Assembly (NCBI RefSeq): GCF_001577835.2
Contig: NC_029519.1
Coordinates: 34,789,775-34,853,774 of the forward strand
Length of the DNA stretch: 64,000 nucleotides
Source: Coturnix japonica
Taxonomy: Eukaryota > Chordata > Aves > Galliformes > Phasianidae
Reading direction: 5' to 3'
Position 1 is the first letter of the stretch. Each line of letters opens with the position of its first letter. The position numbers were made by a program, and so were the translations under genes. The notes beneath the pieces were generated by a model. The model was not told the origin of the DNA. It saw only the letters and a list, made by a program, of their open reading frames with translations, and did no database searches. Shown one piece after another: positions 38,601 to 52,588 of the stretch.

Positions 38601-40118
38601 CTGTCTTTGCTTTTAATAATGTAGTCTGGATGCTTGTTAAAATACAGACCTAGTAGTAAAAGTAGAGATTAAGCTGGGATTAAGCAGGCGTATTCAAATT
38701 CATGTGTTCAGAATCAAGCTTGAAATTACTGCAATATTAAGGTATGCAAATTCTGAGGCTATTATGGGTGGAGTGCAGACTTGAAATGACTTTCACAGGG
38801 AGGAGAATGTTGCTTGTATTATTTACCTGTTTATGACAAAGCGGACTATTTTGAGAGCTTCCATTTATAATATAGAAGTGTTCTTTGCAAACCCATATAT
38901 ATGTAGTTGTGTTAGAAGATGGTGGTGAACTTAAACATAAACTGTTGGATGTAACATTTAGAGAAGTCTACCATTTTGTGTTCTGTAACAGGCTTTAGTG
39001 AAGAGCTATTTCTAGCTGGAGTCCTTCCTTTGACTTCTGCTTACTTAGGTATTTCCACTTGGGAGTGAACTGGTTGGCACTCAATGCAGGCACTTGTGAC
39101 ATATTATGCTTGAGCCAAAATGGCTTGTCCTTTCTCTCCTGCACACTGTGCAGGTTTCCAGTCCTCTGTGCAAACTCTTGGTAGTTTTTTACATTCCTAT
39201 TACAGCTGGGCAATGGCAACTAAGATCTCATGATTAACATGATGTTTCCCAAGTCAGTTTATATGCCATTTTTCTTCTAAAACAACAAAAATGCTGATTT
39301 AACAAAACAGAAATACGCAAATAAAAAAATGCCAACAGGAATAAAAACAAAGAAAAATTAAAAAACCTGGGAGTAGATGGGGGGCAGAGGAGGGAGATGA
39401 TCACTTCATATAAAATGCAGTTTAATGGCTTGTGGGTTCTTGATGTCTACCATGTAAGTAAGCATTTAGATAATAAATCCTTATTAACAGTGGTATCATT
39501 TGTCTTTTGGAGACTTCTGTAATTGCAGTTTGCATTGTCTCATTGGTAGATGTGTGCTATAACTCTAACCAATGATTTAGTCAATGTCAAATATTCGCAG
39601 GCCATCCATTCAAATTAAATTAGCAGAGAATGTATAAACCTTAAAAAAGCAGGCCTTGGAAGCTAAATATATGAAAAATGTGAACTTGTGAATTGGAAGT
39701 TGTGTGTAGCAGAGCCCTTCCAAATTTATCCAACTATAAAGTTCTTTTTTTAGAAAGATTATGGAAAATGGTATGCATTAGTTCAAGAATTTCAAGCAAA
39801 AGTGATAATAAAATTTGAGGAAAATGGGTATATCCTTAGAAATACTACGTAGGTTGCCAGAGTTGATTTCAAGAAGAGGAAATAATGTCTATAAGATCAT
39901 AGTTGAAATTACTGTTAAAAGTATGTTATGGATAAGACATTCATAAAGGCCATAGTAAAAATAAATAAAATAAGAAATCCAACATTGTGCTTTTCTTTCT
40001 AGTTCCACAGAATTGAGGTCAGTAGTTCTCTCTAAGGATACTGTGGGCTGTAGGCATCCAATCTTGTGGCTTCCCTGGGCCTCATTGAATGAAGAGGGGT
40101 TGTCCAGGACTGCATCTA

Positions 40119-40347
40119 TGAGGGTTGCTCTGAAAGTAACACCTATTTATTTCCATGGGAACAATAGCAAATACCAAGAGCACAGTATGTGATTTAATAG
40201 AGCCTATTCTCAGCTACTGTATGTTTTTTCAAGTCACCACCACCAGCTCTGTATTTCCATCAGCAACAAACAAGAGCCTGCATACTGCACTAACAACAAT
40301 CTTAATCAGCAAAGGTGCCGTTACTGTTGCTGAAATGCACCACCCAC
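40119..40347 (-). mobile_element. Mariner-like transposon fragment (Galluhop/Mariner1_GG type)
   Basis: Starts with the terminal sequence GAGGGTTGCTCTGAAAGTAA and continues through CTATTTATTTCCATGGGAAC and AACAAGAGCCTGCATACTGC to AAATGCACCACCCAC, the same family as the copy at the left edge of the window. It breaks off near 40347, so the 5' half of the element is missing. The overlap with the left-edge copy (AAACGCACCACACACC there) supports shared identity and orientation. The break lies about 32 bases before the exon 5 acceptor of CFAP97. Confidence 0.82.
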
Positions 40348-40379
40348 TTTCATTCTTAATTATTTTTTTTTATATTAAG

Positions 40380-40530
40380 GCTTTACTGAAGAGACTGACA
40401 GCAGTGAAACCAACACCTGGAATGAAACGTTCTGAACAACTGTGGGACTATCAGCGCTACGTGAGCTATGCAAGTACTTCACCATCTGCAAGAGGAGAAA
40501 GTTCTCTTTCCAGGCAGCGTGGCCTGTCTC
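40380..40530 (+). CDS. CFAP97: CFAP97 coding exon 5 (conserved domain)
   Basis: It reads [20 protein letters not shown] then [16 protein letters not shown], compared with human [20 protein letters not shown]. The acceptor is ATTAAG at 40378-40379 after a T-rich tract, and the donor is GTGAGT at 40531. The 151 bases leave in phase 1. Confidence 0.95.
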
Positions 40531-40692
40531 GTGAGTACTCTGAAACTGCAGATTCTTGCATTTCTTTACATGTGTTACATGTGTTTTTGTTTTGTTCTGG
40601 AAATCATGGCAATGAAGATAGTAGTGTGGAGCTTTCTGACATGCCAAGCATAAGCATTCATACTGTTGTGTTTTTTGTGTATGTGTTAACAG
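40531..40692 (+). other. CFAP97 intron 5 (162 bases)
   Basis: Short intron from GTGAGT to TTAACAG. It happens to be open in the coding frame and a multiple of three in length, so retention would add 54 residues without a stop; this is most likely chance. Confidence 0.75.
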
Positions 40693-40820
40693 GAGCCTCT
40701 TCAAGAGCATGCACTGCGTCAAGCACAATGAGACAGAAGAAGGAAAAACCCGTGTCAGTTTTAACTACTGGGCTGTCACAGAGACCTAAATCCGATGATA
40801 TTCATGCTGCCTGTTTGTAA
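40693..40820 (+). CDS. CFAP97: CFAP97 coding exon 6 (C-terminus, two forms)
   Basis: It reads [20 protein letters not shown] and ends [13 protein letters not shown], compared with human RRRPKPPNVRTAWL. Read straight through it stops at TAA 40818-40820. The stop lies within TTT|GTAAGT, a strong donor at 40817. If this is spliced, the exon ends at 40816 in phase 2 and joins 42221, keeping Leu and adding 19 residues. An AATAAA at 41025-41030 could serve the unspliced form. Confidence 0.88.
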
Positions 40821-42220
40821 GTGCATGCTTTGCTTCACAATCTGCAGTGTTCCTCAGGTTTCTATTTTCAGCAAATGCTATGTGTGAAAATATTCTTAAC
40901 TGTTTAATGATTTAAAAGCATAGTTAACTATATAATTGCTTACTAAATGAATTTAGGCATACACTTACATCAATCAGTGTTTTCTGTGAGAGGAAGTATT
41001 TATGAGAGAAGTATATAGATACACAATAAAAATTGTTAATTGTTATTTAATTGTCCAACGGTAAGTGGTATTTGTATCCATGGCATAGAAGGATGGAATT
41101 GCTGTACTATGGGATTTAATTCCTAGACTGGCACTCCTCATCCTGGCTTTAGGTAAGTCTTCTGAATGTTGAGGTCATTTTCAGATGTCTGAAAGAATCT
41201 TCCTTTGCCAGCAGCATGAAGAGGTGAAAAGCTAGAATACTGATGCTGCAGAAGGTATTAGTTTTCCATGATTATAGATGGCTCAAGGTGATGAGCATTC
41301 ATTTTGTGTGTAAGGTTGTGTCTCTTCCATCTTAAAAGGAATTTTAGAAATTACACTGGGGCCTTTGCACAGGAAAGAAGCATATGATGCTTTTTCAACA
41401 CCAGATGTTGAAGTTTGAAGTGAACAACAGTTTCAAATTTAGTCTAAACAAGATTAAGTTTGAGATTCTTCCCAGGCTAGAGATTAGAAAGCAAAGGAAT
41501 CACTCCATGGCCCTGCTTTTGTTTTTGCTGGGTTCTGTATAGTAGTTTGGCAGAACTTCTGCACCTGGTGACCTGCAGATCACATTTAGCTGTTTGACAG
41601 TATTTAGACTTTTATCTTTAAGTGTTGTGGAAAACAGAATTTGTTACAATTATTATTTGTTGATAGGACCGTAAGGCATTTTCTGCATTGTGCTGCTGTA
41701 TTTATTTGCAGTATTGTGCTAATTAAAATTAGTCACTATTTGAAGACTTCTATCCTTGAATGTGAATATCAAGGTCACAATTTCTGAATGTTCACATGAT
41801 AATTCTCTTCTGGGAATAAGTTTACAAAATAGATTACTTTTAATCACTTCATTTTATTTAACTTCAGCATGAAATACTGTCAATTTTCTGTCATTTTTGT
41901 AAATTGTAAGACGATTATACTATAAGAAGACACAATGTTTGCCAGTACAGTGAGTTTTCAGAATTCTATATTTGATACTAAATTGCAAAGGATGTAATTG
42001 GAGAAATGCTTCTACTTGTAGTGGAGGTTGCACTTGTTAGTGAAATTGGTGTGTGGTGGATTTCTGTTTTTGCTTTAAATAAGCCACATAGACAGTTCTT
42101 CATTAAGTTAGATTATTTCATCAGTTTTCATAACAGTAAATTCTAATAGATTTGGGTGTTTTGTAAGCTGTCACTTTGTTCTCTTCTTCCTATTTTTCCC
42201 CTCCCAATCTCTTCAAACAG
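40821..42220 (+). other. CFAP97 last intron or 3' UTR of the short form
   Basis: About 1.4 kb, AT-rich. It is intron if the donor at 40817 is used, or 3' UTR up to the AATAAA at 41025 if not. No other gene was seen. Confidence 0.6.
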
Positions 42221-42281
42221 AAAGTGCAAGCAGCGTCCTTTAAAATTTAACTCGTGGGAACCTCAGACTTCAGCAAATTAG
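42221..42281 (+). CDS. CFAP97: CFAP97 coding exon 7 (alternative C-terminus)
   Basis: A long pyrimidine tract precedes CAAACAG at 42220. In phase 2 from 40816 the exon reads L KCKQRPLKFNSWEPQTSAN and stops at TAG 42279-42281. The added tail has no recognised motif. The exon is supported by its strong acceptor, matching phase and the AATAAA 250 bases downstream. Confidence 0.65.
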
Positions 42282-42556
42282 AAGAGTCAGGCAATGCCAT
42301 TCTTCATATGGAGTTCATAGGATTTCCTCTGTACCAGAGCTTGTCTTCTGCCAGACTGTTTGCAGCATTTACTGAAGATCCTGAGGCAACTCAGCTGTTA
42401 CTCCTCACTCAGATAAGCATTGACTAGCTACATTTGTCTTTTATGGTGGATATTTTCCTAATTGTCAGCTGAACACTTTCAGGATAAATCCCTATAAATA
42501 GCAGATAGTTTACTTTCAAACATATCAACCAATAAAATTTCCTTGTGACTGCTTTT
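42282..42556 (+). terminator. CFAP97: CFAP97 3' UTR and poly(A) signal
   Basis: AATAAA lies at 42531-42536, followed by a GT/T-rich stretch from 42543. Cleavage is expected near 42550-42560. The tract between the TAG and the signal holds no other gene. Confidence 0.7.
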
Positions 42557-44734
42557 CCTTGTATGCTCCCTCCATCTGTGATATTTGTCTGTTAAAAGTC
42601 ATGAGTAAAATAGTGGATGAACCTTGTCATTTTCATCTGAATGAGAAATCCAGAGCTGCATCTGGAGCCATCTTCCAGGACAGATCATGGTTGAGATCAG
42701 CTTTGTATTCTGTGTACCAGCAGCGATTGCTAGTGCTTGTGATGCAGGTCTGGTTTGTCTTCAGGCTATTAATTCTATTTCCTTGTTCAGGTAAACTTCT
42801 ATACATCTGGTAAGTTTCCTCCTGGCCAAAATGCGACAGGATTTGCCAACAGTGATCTTTACATTTGTGTTATTTAAAGATCCACCTGCTTCTCACTGCA
42901 GAGTCCTAAAATGCCATTTATTATTTTTGTTGCAAGCTCTGATCATGTGCAAAAATCATCTCCTCTGGGTTATATGTGGTGAGAGCTTGGGGCAAAAGTC
43001 GCGATTCTCAGTTCCACCCACACACTACTTTTAACACTAGAACACGCTGTTGAGAGATTTTTCTTGTTTAAAGGGCCAGAAAGGGAAAATGGTGAGGAGG
43101 TCTCTTGTTTTTAGGGTTTTTCTTCTGCTGTGCCTTTCAGCATGCCTTAAGTTCTTCTGTTTGCTTTGTTTTTATAAGAACTGGTGGCTGCTGTTTCTTC
43201 CATAACAAGCTTTGAGCATGTTTCTACCTGTAGAAAGGTAGGGAAAACTCTACCTGTGGACATAAATTCTTCCCCTCCCACTCACGGAGTAAGGTTTACC
43301 CTTCAGATCCACCCTTAAGGTCCTAATTAAGATCCTAACCTCCTCCTGATCCACAAGATAAATGCCTCAGTGCCCTCCCCTAGTGGGTTGCTTTATAGGC
43401 TGTGTAGTATAGTACATGCATGCTTGATAGTGGGTGAGATTTGTCTCAGGGTTCTGTTGAGTAGTAGCAAATTATCTGCAAAACTGCCTGCTTTCTAGCT
43501 TTGCAGCTTTCTGGCTTTGCAGATAACTTGATTTTACGCTGAGGGAACAGTGCTGCTTTTAGGAGAATGGTTAATCAATTGATGGTTTTGGATTCATACA
43601 CCCCAAGTATCTTTGTGGAAAGTGCTGCCTGTTAAATGCCAAAGTGTGAGCATATAAGCAGAAATAAGGAGCTTTTTTACCTGCATTTTGTGTTATTTCA
43701 CCTACTGTTTCTTCTCCAGAGAAATTTGCTTGCATTGATTTTCCTTCTTAACAGCCTTCACTCCCCTTTTATTTTTTGCCTTTTTTTTCTGCAATGTTTG
43801 AGAATTTTTTTTTCCCAGAATTAAATAAAATCCAGGATATTTGTTCTTATTTAGATCCCTCTGTAACTTCTGCTTTCTCTTATTCTTTTCATATTTATTT
43901 ATGCCTAAATTACCCCCAAAGTTTGGTATGTCTGACATTGTTTTATTATCTTCTCCAAACTATTCAAATACCATATGCACCCATGTTAGTGAGGTGAACG
44001 GTTACAGTGTGTTGGCAGACCCTCTCTAAGGAATGTGCAAAGGAAGAGAAAGACAAGCACACAGGTCATGATTTATAAGACTACTGCAATAAACACCATG
44101 ATTTTCTTCATGACCTTAAACTTCAATAGGTTACAACCCTGGTTATTTGCCACCAGGTAGAAAACACACCAGGGCTGATCAACTTCTAGGGAACTGTGTT
44201 TAAAGAGGCACTATTTCTCATAGGACAGAAGAGAAGAAAGAGCAGAGAACAAGCCTGGAAGCTCAAGAATGAAGCATTTCTTAAAGTCTATAGCAGTACT
44301 GTGGTTTAAAAGCAAAGGAGCTTCCTTTACTAGGGCAACCAGCAGCATTAGCTGTACATTTTTAGGTAATTTGAGAATTGGTGTGGATAAAAAGGCTATT
44401 ATTATTAGTTTAGTACTTTGTTGCTGCTTTTACACAGTAGTCGCACCCATAAGGACAGTCATGATAAGTGACGGAGGTCTGAAGAATTTGAAGTACAGGA
44501 AAAGGATACTAGATGGCAAGATACGGAGCCTGCAGTCTCAGCTCTCCCTTTTCTCCTGCTCATAAAACAGGTAAATCCATAGAGCTCTCAGCTGAATAAC
44601 CCACTATAAAAATGCCACAGTGAATAACCATGAGAAGTTCTTAATTGTCTTGGTTAATATTGGACATGACTGTGTCTCAGAGTACATTACTTTCTGTAGA
44701 GCTGTTCCACTTCACATTGAAAACAACAGGAAGA
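42557..44734. other. Space between the CFAP97 and SLC25A4 3' ends
   Basis: About 2.2 kb between converging genes. It contains a 16-base tandem repeat at 43494-43525 and T-rich runs near 43780 and 43806. A 98-codon open frame at 44269-44565 shows no family resemblance. No RNA gene was recognised. Confidence 0.6.
43494..43525. repeat. Tandem pair of a 16-base unit
   Basis: CTAGCTTTGCAGCTTT is followed by CTGGCTTTGCAGATAA, two imperfect copies of about 16 bases. Small local duplication in intergenic DNA. Confidence 0.6.
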
Positions 44735-45414
44735 GTTCATGTATATATTAATTTATTTCATGAGTTCAGTTTTAGTTCAATTGAACATCAGAGCAGACAA
44801 CTTTTTGCTTTGTGAAAATATAGGGTATCTTTAACAATATTTCCATCTCCTACAAAGTACAATTAAAAACAGTCATTATAGTTGGTTTTGACCACAACCG
44901 TGTAACTGAACATGTCAGTGAAAAGGCTGCAGTTAGGAACTCACAGAGCATTGCTGCCAGTAGTTTGCAGATACTCTTTACACTTGCATATCAGATTAAG
45001 AAAAATAACAGCTTTAAAGACGACATGGCTTATAAAATCATGTTATATCATCATGATGTTGGGTAGTTAGAGACATGACTTAGTATAAAAGGCTTATCTC
45101 ACATTGAGTTCACATTAAATTTAAAACTAGGTGTATGCCACCTACATCTTGTCTCTAGACAAAATGCTTTATCTGAAATTTGAAAGGGTACAATAGATAC
45201 ACACAGTTTCCAATATAAATGTTGGAGGAATTTCCATACAAAGTGCAACTGTGCTGTAGTGGACAGATTTAAAATAAATGCATCCCTCTCTCAACTGGAT
45301 GTTATTCAAGTTTTATTCTGTTTCCCTAGGAAATATTTAGTTGTCCATTACATCACAATAGTTATTTTAAAAAGTTGATTGAGAACAACTGAACTATGAT
45401 TAGGATGTGAAGTT
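44735..45414 (-). terminator. SLC25A4: SLC25A4 3' UTR with two poly(A) signals
   Basis: AATAAA on the minus strand lies at 45317-45312, about 100 bases after the stop, and again at 44757-44752, about 660 bases after it. Either or both may be used. The tract between holds no coding frame of note. Confidence 0.65.
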
Positions 45415-47284
<1,870 letters not shown>

Positions 47285-47395
47285 CTGCAGCAGTAACTTT
47301 ACTCTCTCGATGGGGGCGACAGCCGTCTTGGAGATGGCGGCAGCGATCCCGCCGGCCAAAAAGTCCTTGAGGAAGCTGAGCGCTTGGTCACCCAT
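47285..47395 (-). CDS. SLC25A4: SLC25A4 coding exon 1
   Basis: Encodes [37 protein letters not shown], 37 residues, with membrane helix 1 and the first carrier motif PIERVK. The ATG is at 47395-47393. ANT has no cleaved targeting peptide, as here. Confidence 0.98.
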
Positions 47396-47640
47396 GCTGC
47401 GAGCCGGTCCGACACCCCGTTCCCGGAGACCCAACTAGCCGCGCACCTCCCCACCCAGGAGCCCCTTGTCGCGCTCCGCCGGCCAAATGGGCCGGGGCTC
47501 CGCGCCGCCCCGCTTATAACCTGCGGCCTCTCGCGATAGGACAAGGCCGCCCCCCGGGGCCAGCACATTGGCTGGGACCCCCGGGACCCGCCCCTCACTG
47601 GGGGGCGCGAAGCAGCGCCGCCATGTTCCTCCGAAGGGAC
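47396..47640 (-). promoter_or_regulatory. SLC25A4: SLC25A4 promoter: TATA and CCAAT boxes in a CpG island
   Basis: On the minus strand, GTTATAAGCG holds a TATA box at 47518-47514, and CCAAT lies at 47571-47567, about 50 bases upstream of it. That spacing predicts transcription start near 47485-47490 and a 5' UTR of about 90 bases. A TCTCGCGA element, a core motif seen in some CpG promoters, lies at 47529-47536 between the two boxes. Human ANT1 also has a TATA-type promoter, which suits its high expression in muscle and heart. Confidence 0.75.
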
Positions 47641-47927
47641 GGCGAGGGCCGGCGGTGTCGGGACGTTTAAAGGGCAAATTAAAGTTATCTGGTGGCTGCG
47701 GGGAACGCGATGTCAGAGCATGTGCCTGCTGTATTAATAGCTCGCGGGAGGCACCCGAGGGGACCGAGGGAGCTGTCAGGAATACCTCGGGCTGCAATAA
47801 CTGTTTGTAGGGGCTGGCGGCGGGCATTGAGGGTGCTGGAGGTGCGGGCTTTGTGTGCATGGCCTCCAGCCTCTGCTGTGTGTGTGCTGCAGGAGGGCGG
47901 CGGGCTGACGGGGAGGTGATAGGAGAA

Positions 47928-48120
47928 CCAGAGAATGGCCTGGGTTGAAAAGGACCACAGTAAACATCGAATTTCAGCCCCCCTGCTATGTGCAGGATCA
48001 CCAGTCAACAGACCAGGCTGCCCAGAGCCACATCCAGCCTGGCCTTGAATGCCTCCAGGGATGGGGCATCCACAGCCTCCTTGGGCAACCTGTGCCAGTG
48101 CTGTGGTGTGCACGTGTCTG
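47928..48120 (-). mobile_element. CR1 LINE 3' part
   Basis: On the plus strand the reversed CR1 end reads GAGAATGGCCTGGGTTGAAA, then GCTGCCCAGAGCCACATCCA, GCCTTGAATGCCTCCAGGGA and CCTTGGGCAACCTGTGCCAG. The 3' end is at the left. It lies about 450 bases upstream of the SLC25A4 start of transcription. Confidence 0.9.
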
Positions 48121-51100
48121 AGAACTAGAGGAACTAGAAGCAGGTGAGGCCTCTGCGAGGCAAGGACACAGAACCTCTTTGCGTCTGATGCAGTGTGAGC
48201 CTGCCAGCCTTGAGGTGTTCAACATCCCAGCGTGCTCCAGAGGCTGCCTTGCCACAGAGGAGGCAGCGTGACCTCCTGCAGCGTGCCCTGGTTTCAACCT
48301 GACAAGGTCAGACCCTCTGCATGCACTGCAGTCAGGCCCCCCTGCAGGAAGCACGTGCTTGGGAATGCTCAGGCTGCTTGGCTCACACCCTGTGTGAGGG
48401 CTGCAGCAAAACCTTGCCTCTCTTCAGTGTATAGGGAAGCACTTGAGACTCAGATGCAGATTATGTGGCCTTCTTCACGTGTTCCCTCTGGCTGATGTCT
48501 GTGCAAGCTTGTGATTCTACCTGGCAACAAGTAGCTGTATGAAAGCCAGTGCAACAGACTGTAAGTGTATACTAAGGAATTTGCTTTAAAACAGTCATCA
48601 TATGTGGTTCCAGGATGATACTGTACTGAGGAAAGCTGAGGTTAATAAGGTCAGCTTTAATTCAGTAATAAGTATCAATAATTGAAATAGAATTCATCTC
48701 AATGTAGGTGCTGAAAGATTGGCTGTTCCATGAAGAGACATTCCCTTCAGGACAGCAAATCTCTTCTCGCTGACGTCTGTGTTCACACAAGGCAATGAAA
48801 CTAAATTTGATCCCTAGCCTCTCTTGCTCTCTGCTGCTCTCCAGTCTGTTGAGGTAGAGGTCTTTTCTCATGAACTTCAGAAACAGCAGCTTTAACCCTG
48901 CGTACCTAAGCCACCATGAGCAAGATGGAGTCTTTCCCCAGTTCTAAGAAATGGGAAGAGAGGTCACCTGAAGAGACCTTTTTTTCCAAGCAAGAGCTGA
49001 AAACAGGTGCAAACTGGAAGCACAGGGGACCCCTAAAGTTAGACTGTGAGTTGAGGGGTTCACTGTTTAACAGGCGTAGGTACTCTTGACCTTTGCTTTT
49101 TCTTCCTCATGCTTAACTCACCAAGTGTGGTGTCTCCTCTTTTCACAGGAAAGTAAAAATCCTCTTGACACCTCAAGGCTTCTGCTGCTGGTTTCACATG
49201 AACCCACGGGATGGCAGTGTTTGCAGTGCTGCCCAGCTGGATGAGGTCTCCTCAGTGCATGCAGGCAGGTGTGTACCAGTGCCCTGCTGGCTGGGGTCAG
49301 TGAGTAGCAGCAGGGTGGTACCGGGAGGGCGGGGAGTAGGGCCTGCAGTGGGACTGTGGTGGGGAGTGTCCAGCCCAAAAGGGCCTTAAACCTGCTTCTT
49401 CCCCACCCTCTTCATTTTAGCTTGTTTATGTTGCTTTTAATTTTCTCTAAATGAATAATAAGTTTTAATAAAGCTTTTATCATCAAAATTCCAGCTAGTC
49501 TTCAAAGTTACTGTTATACATCATTATTCTGTACCACATAAGTTCTTTGGTTAGATACGTATTTCTGTAGCAGTAATGCTATGTATCCTCAGCTGCCAGT
49601 ATTTAAATAAAGCAATGCACTAAAAGCGAGTAGTCACCTTTTATGCTTCTGATCTCCCTTCCCAGAACCCAGATGCCCAGTCTCAAGGGATATTCAACTT
49701 TCATTGTTAACAGTGTTAAAATAATGGGTTAGACCAAGACGTGTGCCTGCTGCTCTGGGTGGTGGGTTTTGATTTATTTTTGCTCCAAATGTCTATTTAG
49801 ATCTTCCATGTATGTGACAGTCCAGCCTTTTTATTCTACTTGTAGGAGATGAAATGCACTTTGTAAAGGACCTTCTGCTAACTCTACCAGCACTACTGAA
49901 CAAGGATAGGGATTTCCATCCGATAGCAGACACAAGGGGGAGCACGAGCAGTCTGTAAGACATGCTGACCCACCACCCTCCAGCACAGACAAGCTCTGGG
50001 TAAAGTAATGGCAAGATGCCAAAGAAGAAATGTGTTTTCTTTTGTTTTGTTTTCAGAAGAGATTTGTGGGGTTGCAGTAGATTCTCCGTGTCAGATTGGT
50101 TTATGTTTGTGGCGAGTTCCTCCTACGTAAGTGGAGAAGCCTGTGAGGGGATGCACAAAATGGCAGTCTGAAAATGTCACCAATATGAAGTGAAGGCTAA
50201 TCTCATGCTCTGACCCATCAGGCTGGAGACAGGAGCCAGCATTTTCACAACGGGCTGTGCAGGGCTGTGAGACTACAAAGAGTAACTTAGGTCGTGTGTT
50301 GGAGAACTGTGAGCTGGTGGAAGGATGCAAAGATGGGGTTTATACAGTAAAGATAGTGGGCTGTATCTACGCAGTATGTTCTAGGTGTGTAAGAGGATTT
50401 TAAGACTGCATTTCTCAGACCAGACAGAAAGAAATGTAACTAAAGTGATGAGACCTTGAATCAGGGCACTGTCTGTGTGGACGCATGGGGAAAGCACACC
50501 TCAGCCTTAATATGTGGGAATGGAACACCAAGATTTGCAGCTGATACATGAAACTCTAGGGACAAGATGAAAGTTGGAGATGGACACTCAGTGACCAGCT
50601 TAGAGAGTAATCCATAGTGATGAATAAAGAAGGCACCATGAAGGATGGAGGATCTGAAGAGAATAAATCTTTTTATTCATTTTTATTTGCTTTCTCTCTC
50701 TTTTTTCCCCCCATCTTTTTCAGCTGAAATTCTTGATTACTTGTTTTCTTCACAAACCATTTTCTTCTAAAACTGCTGGGAGCAGAGCTAATCAAGACTC
50801 CTGAGTAAAGGTTTTTATTTCACCAGTTGCCTGAATTACTAAAGCATAAGCAAGAACATGTATTCATTTATGTAAAACTGTCCTTAGTCCCAGCATATAT
50901 ATGCATGAAATAAAGAGGTCTGCCAGACAGAACTTCCAGGACTGAGGCGCTTATGTTGAAAGCTGTAACCAAACCAATGAGAAGAGTGGTTGAGATGATC
51001 TATAGACATCAGAGCTTATTCTTGCTGCACTGTGAACAAGATATCCTGAGCGGAAGGAATTATTTTAACACCTATCAGAAATGACCTAGGCAAAGCAGAG

Positions 51101-52572
51101 AGAGATGTAAGGGGTAGGTACTGCGTAGATGACTGTTGCAAAGTTGATTTCATGCTTTAAGTGTCCGTGTCACTGCACAGAATACAGGTGAGTGAAGATG
51201 TTTCCACTGCTATTCTGTAACAAGCTGAAAATGCACAGCAGACCATTGTCAAGCTGAAGAATTCTATGCAGCAGTTTTTGACGCTGCTGCCTCTTGTGTG
51301 GTTTGATCTAGACAGCCACAGACCTTTGGGCAGTCATGACGGTTGGATTGGTTGATACACAACTGAAAGAGTTTGCAAAGGAATTAAGTAGCTTCTGCAT
51401 GTCTCCATGGGCCTGACAGGAAGTGATACTGTGTCTTTGCATTGGGTAATGTAGGACCCTCCAGTGGCTTATGAATCTAACCCAAAGCTTAGTGTTTGAA
51501 CCAGACAAAAGATACCTTCAAAGGAGATGTCTGAGACCAATTTGAAATAGCAAGTGGCGTCCAAGCTGTTTGTGGAGTATTTTACTGCTTCAGAGCTCAC
51601 TCTGGGAAAGATGCAATTTGAGTCCCAACTCAAAAAATTCCTTTGGATTTCAATTTGCCAAACTGAGCTGGTGTGCAGGATATGAGAGGGAAAAAAATGA
51701 TGGGGGTGGAAGCAGAAGTCAGGAAATAGATGATGTGGCATGCTGCCTCAGCATGATAAAAACATAATGTGTCTCAGTCATTGCTGGGGTAGCGCTTCTT
51801 GGGAATACATTTAGTGCAGGAGCACAAGAAAAGCACTATCTACCTCTGATTCAAAGGAAAAATAAGACTTTTTAGTATTTGATCATAAGTCGGGAGAAAT
51901 AAATACTGATTACACTAACATTTATTATTATAGACTCTTAAATGTTGCTGTATTGTTTGGAATTGATGTGCCTAGTGTGTACAGTTGTATTATAAGTAAG
52001 TATGAATGAGTATATGATGTAAAAGTGTCCTAAGTAGATTTCTCTTTATATCCTCCCCTTTCTCCTCCATTTCTACAACACCCTCATTTCCAGCGAGCAG
52101 CAGAGATCTCCTTGGCGCAGCTTAGGGGAAAACTAACCTAAAGCTGTGCACTTTCTCCTACTGGGCACTGCTCAGCAGGGGAGGCTGTTCCTAGCTTCAG
52201 CCAGTAGTAATAGGGGCGGCAGGAGGTCTCTTACAGCGGAGGATGTGAAGCATGCATTTGCATAGGCTGCTTTTCCTTGCCTCCCCTCTGCTCTCCAGCA
52301 AGCACGGGTTTATTTTAGCATTGGCCTTCTGAAGCAGGATTGTTTTTCCCCTGAATAGGTCAGGCTGGGATAGCGCCAGGATACATGGCCTTCCATAGCT
52401 GGGGTGACTCGGGAAGCCGGAGATACCTACTAAGTAGACAGTGCCTCTAACTGCTGGGCCTGTGCCCAATGTCAGAGGAGTATCCTAAAATAACCTTTGT
52501 GATAAACGGCGGAGACAGCCCTAGGCAGAGGGACTTTTTCTGAGGCTGGTGTCAAGCCGAAACAGGTTATGG

Positions 52573-52588
52573 TGCTGCCCTCTGTTGT
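52573..52588 (-). promoter_or_regulatory. CTCF-like motif
   Basis: The minus strand reads ACAACAGAGGGCAGCA, close to the CTCF core (AGAGGGCAG). One or two positions in the left half differ from the consensus, so it is weaker than the site at 54861. Confidence 0.4.

Noticed and set aside
40155-40820. A continuous 221-codon plus-strand frame
   Set aside because: It runs from the mariner fragment through exon 5, intron 5 and exon 6 of CFAP97. Only the exon parts match the family; the rest is open by chance.
44269-44565. A 98-codon frame starting MKHFLKSIAV between CFAP97 and SLC25A4
   Set aside because: It has a hydrophobic stretch but no known family, signal or conserved context, and lies between two convergent 3' ends.
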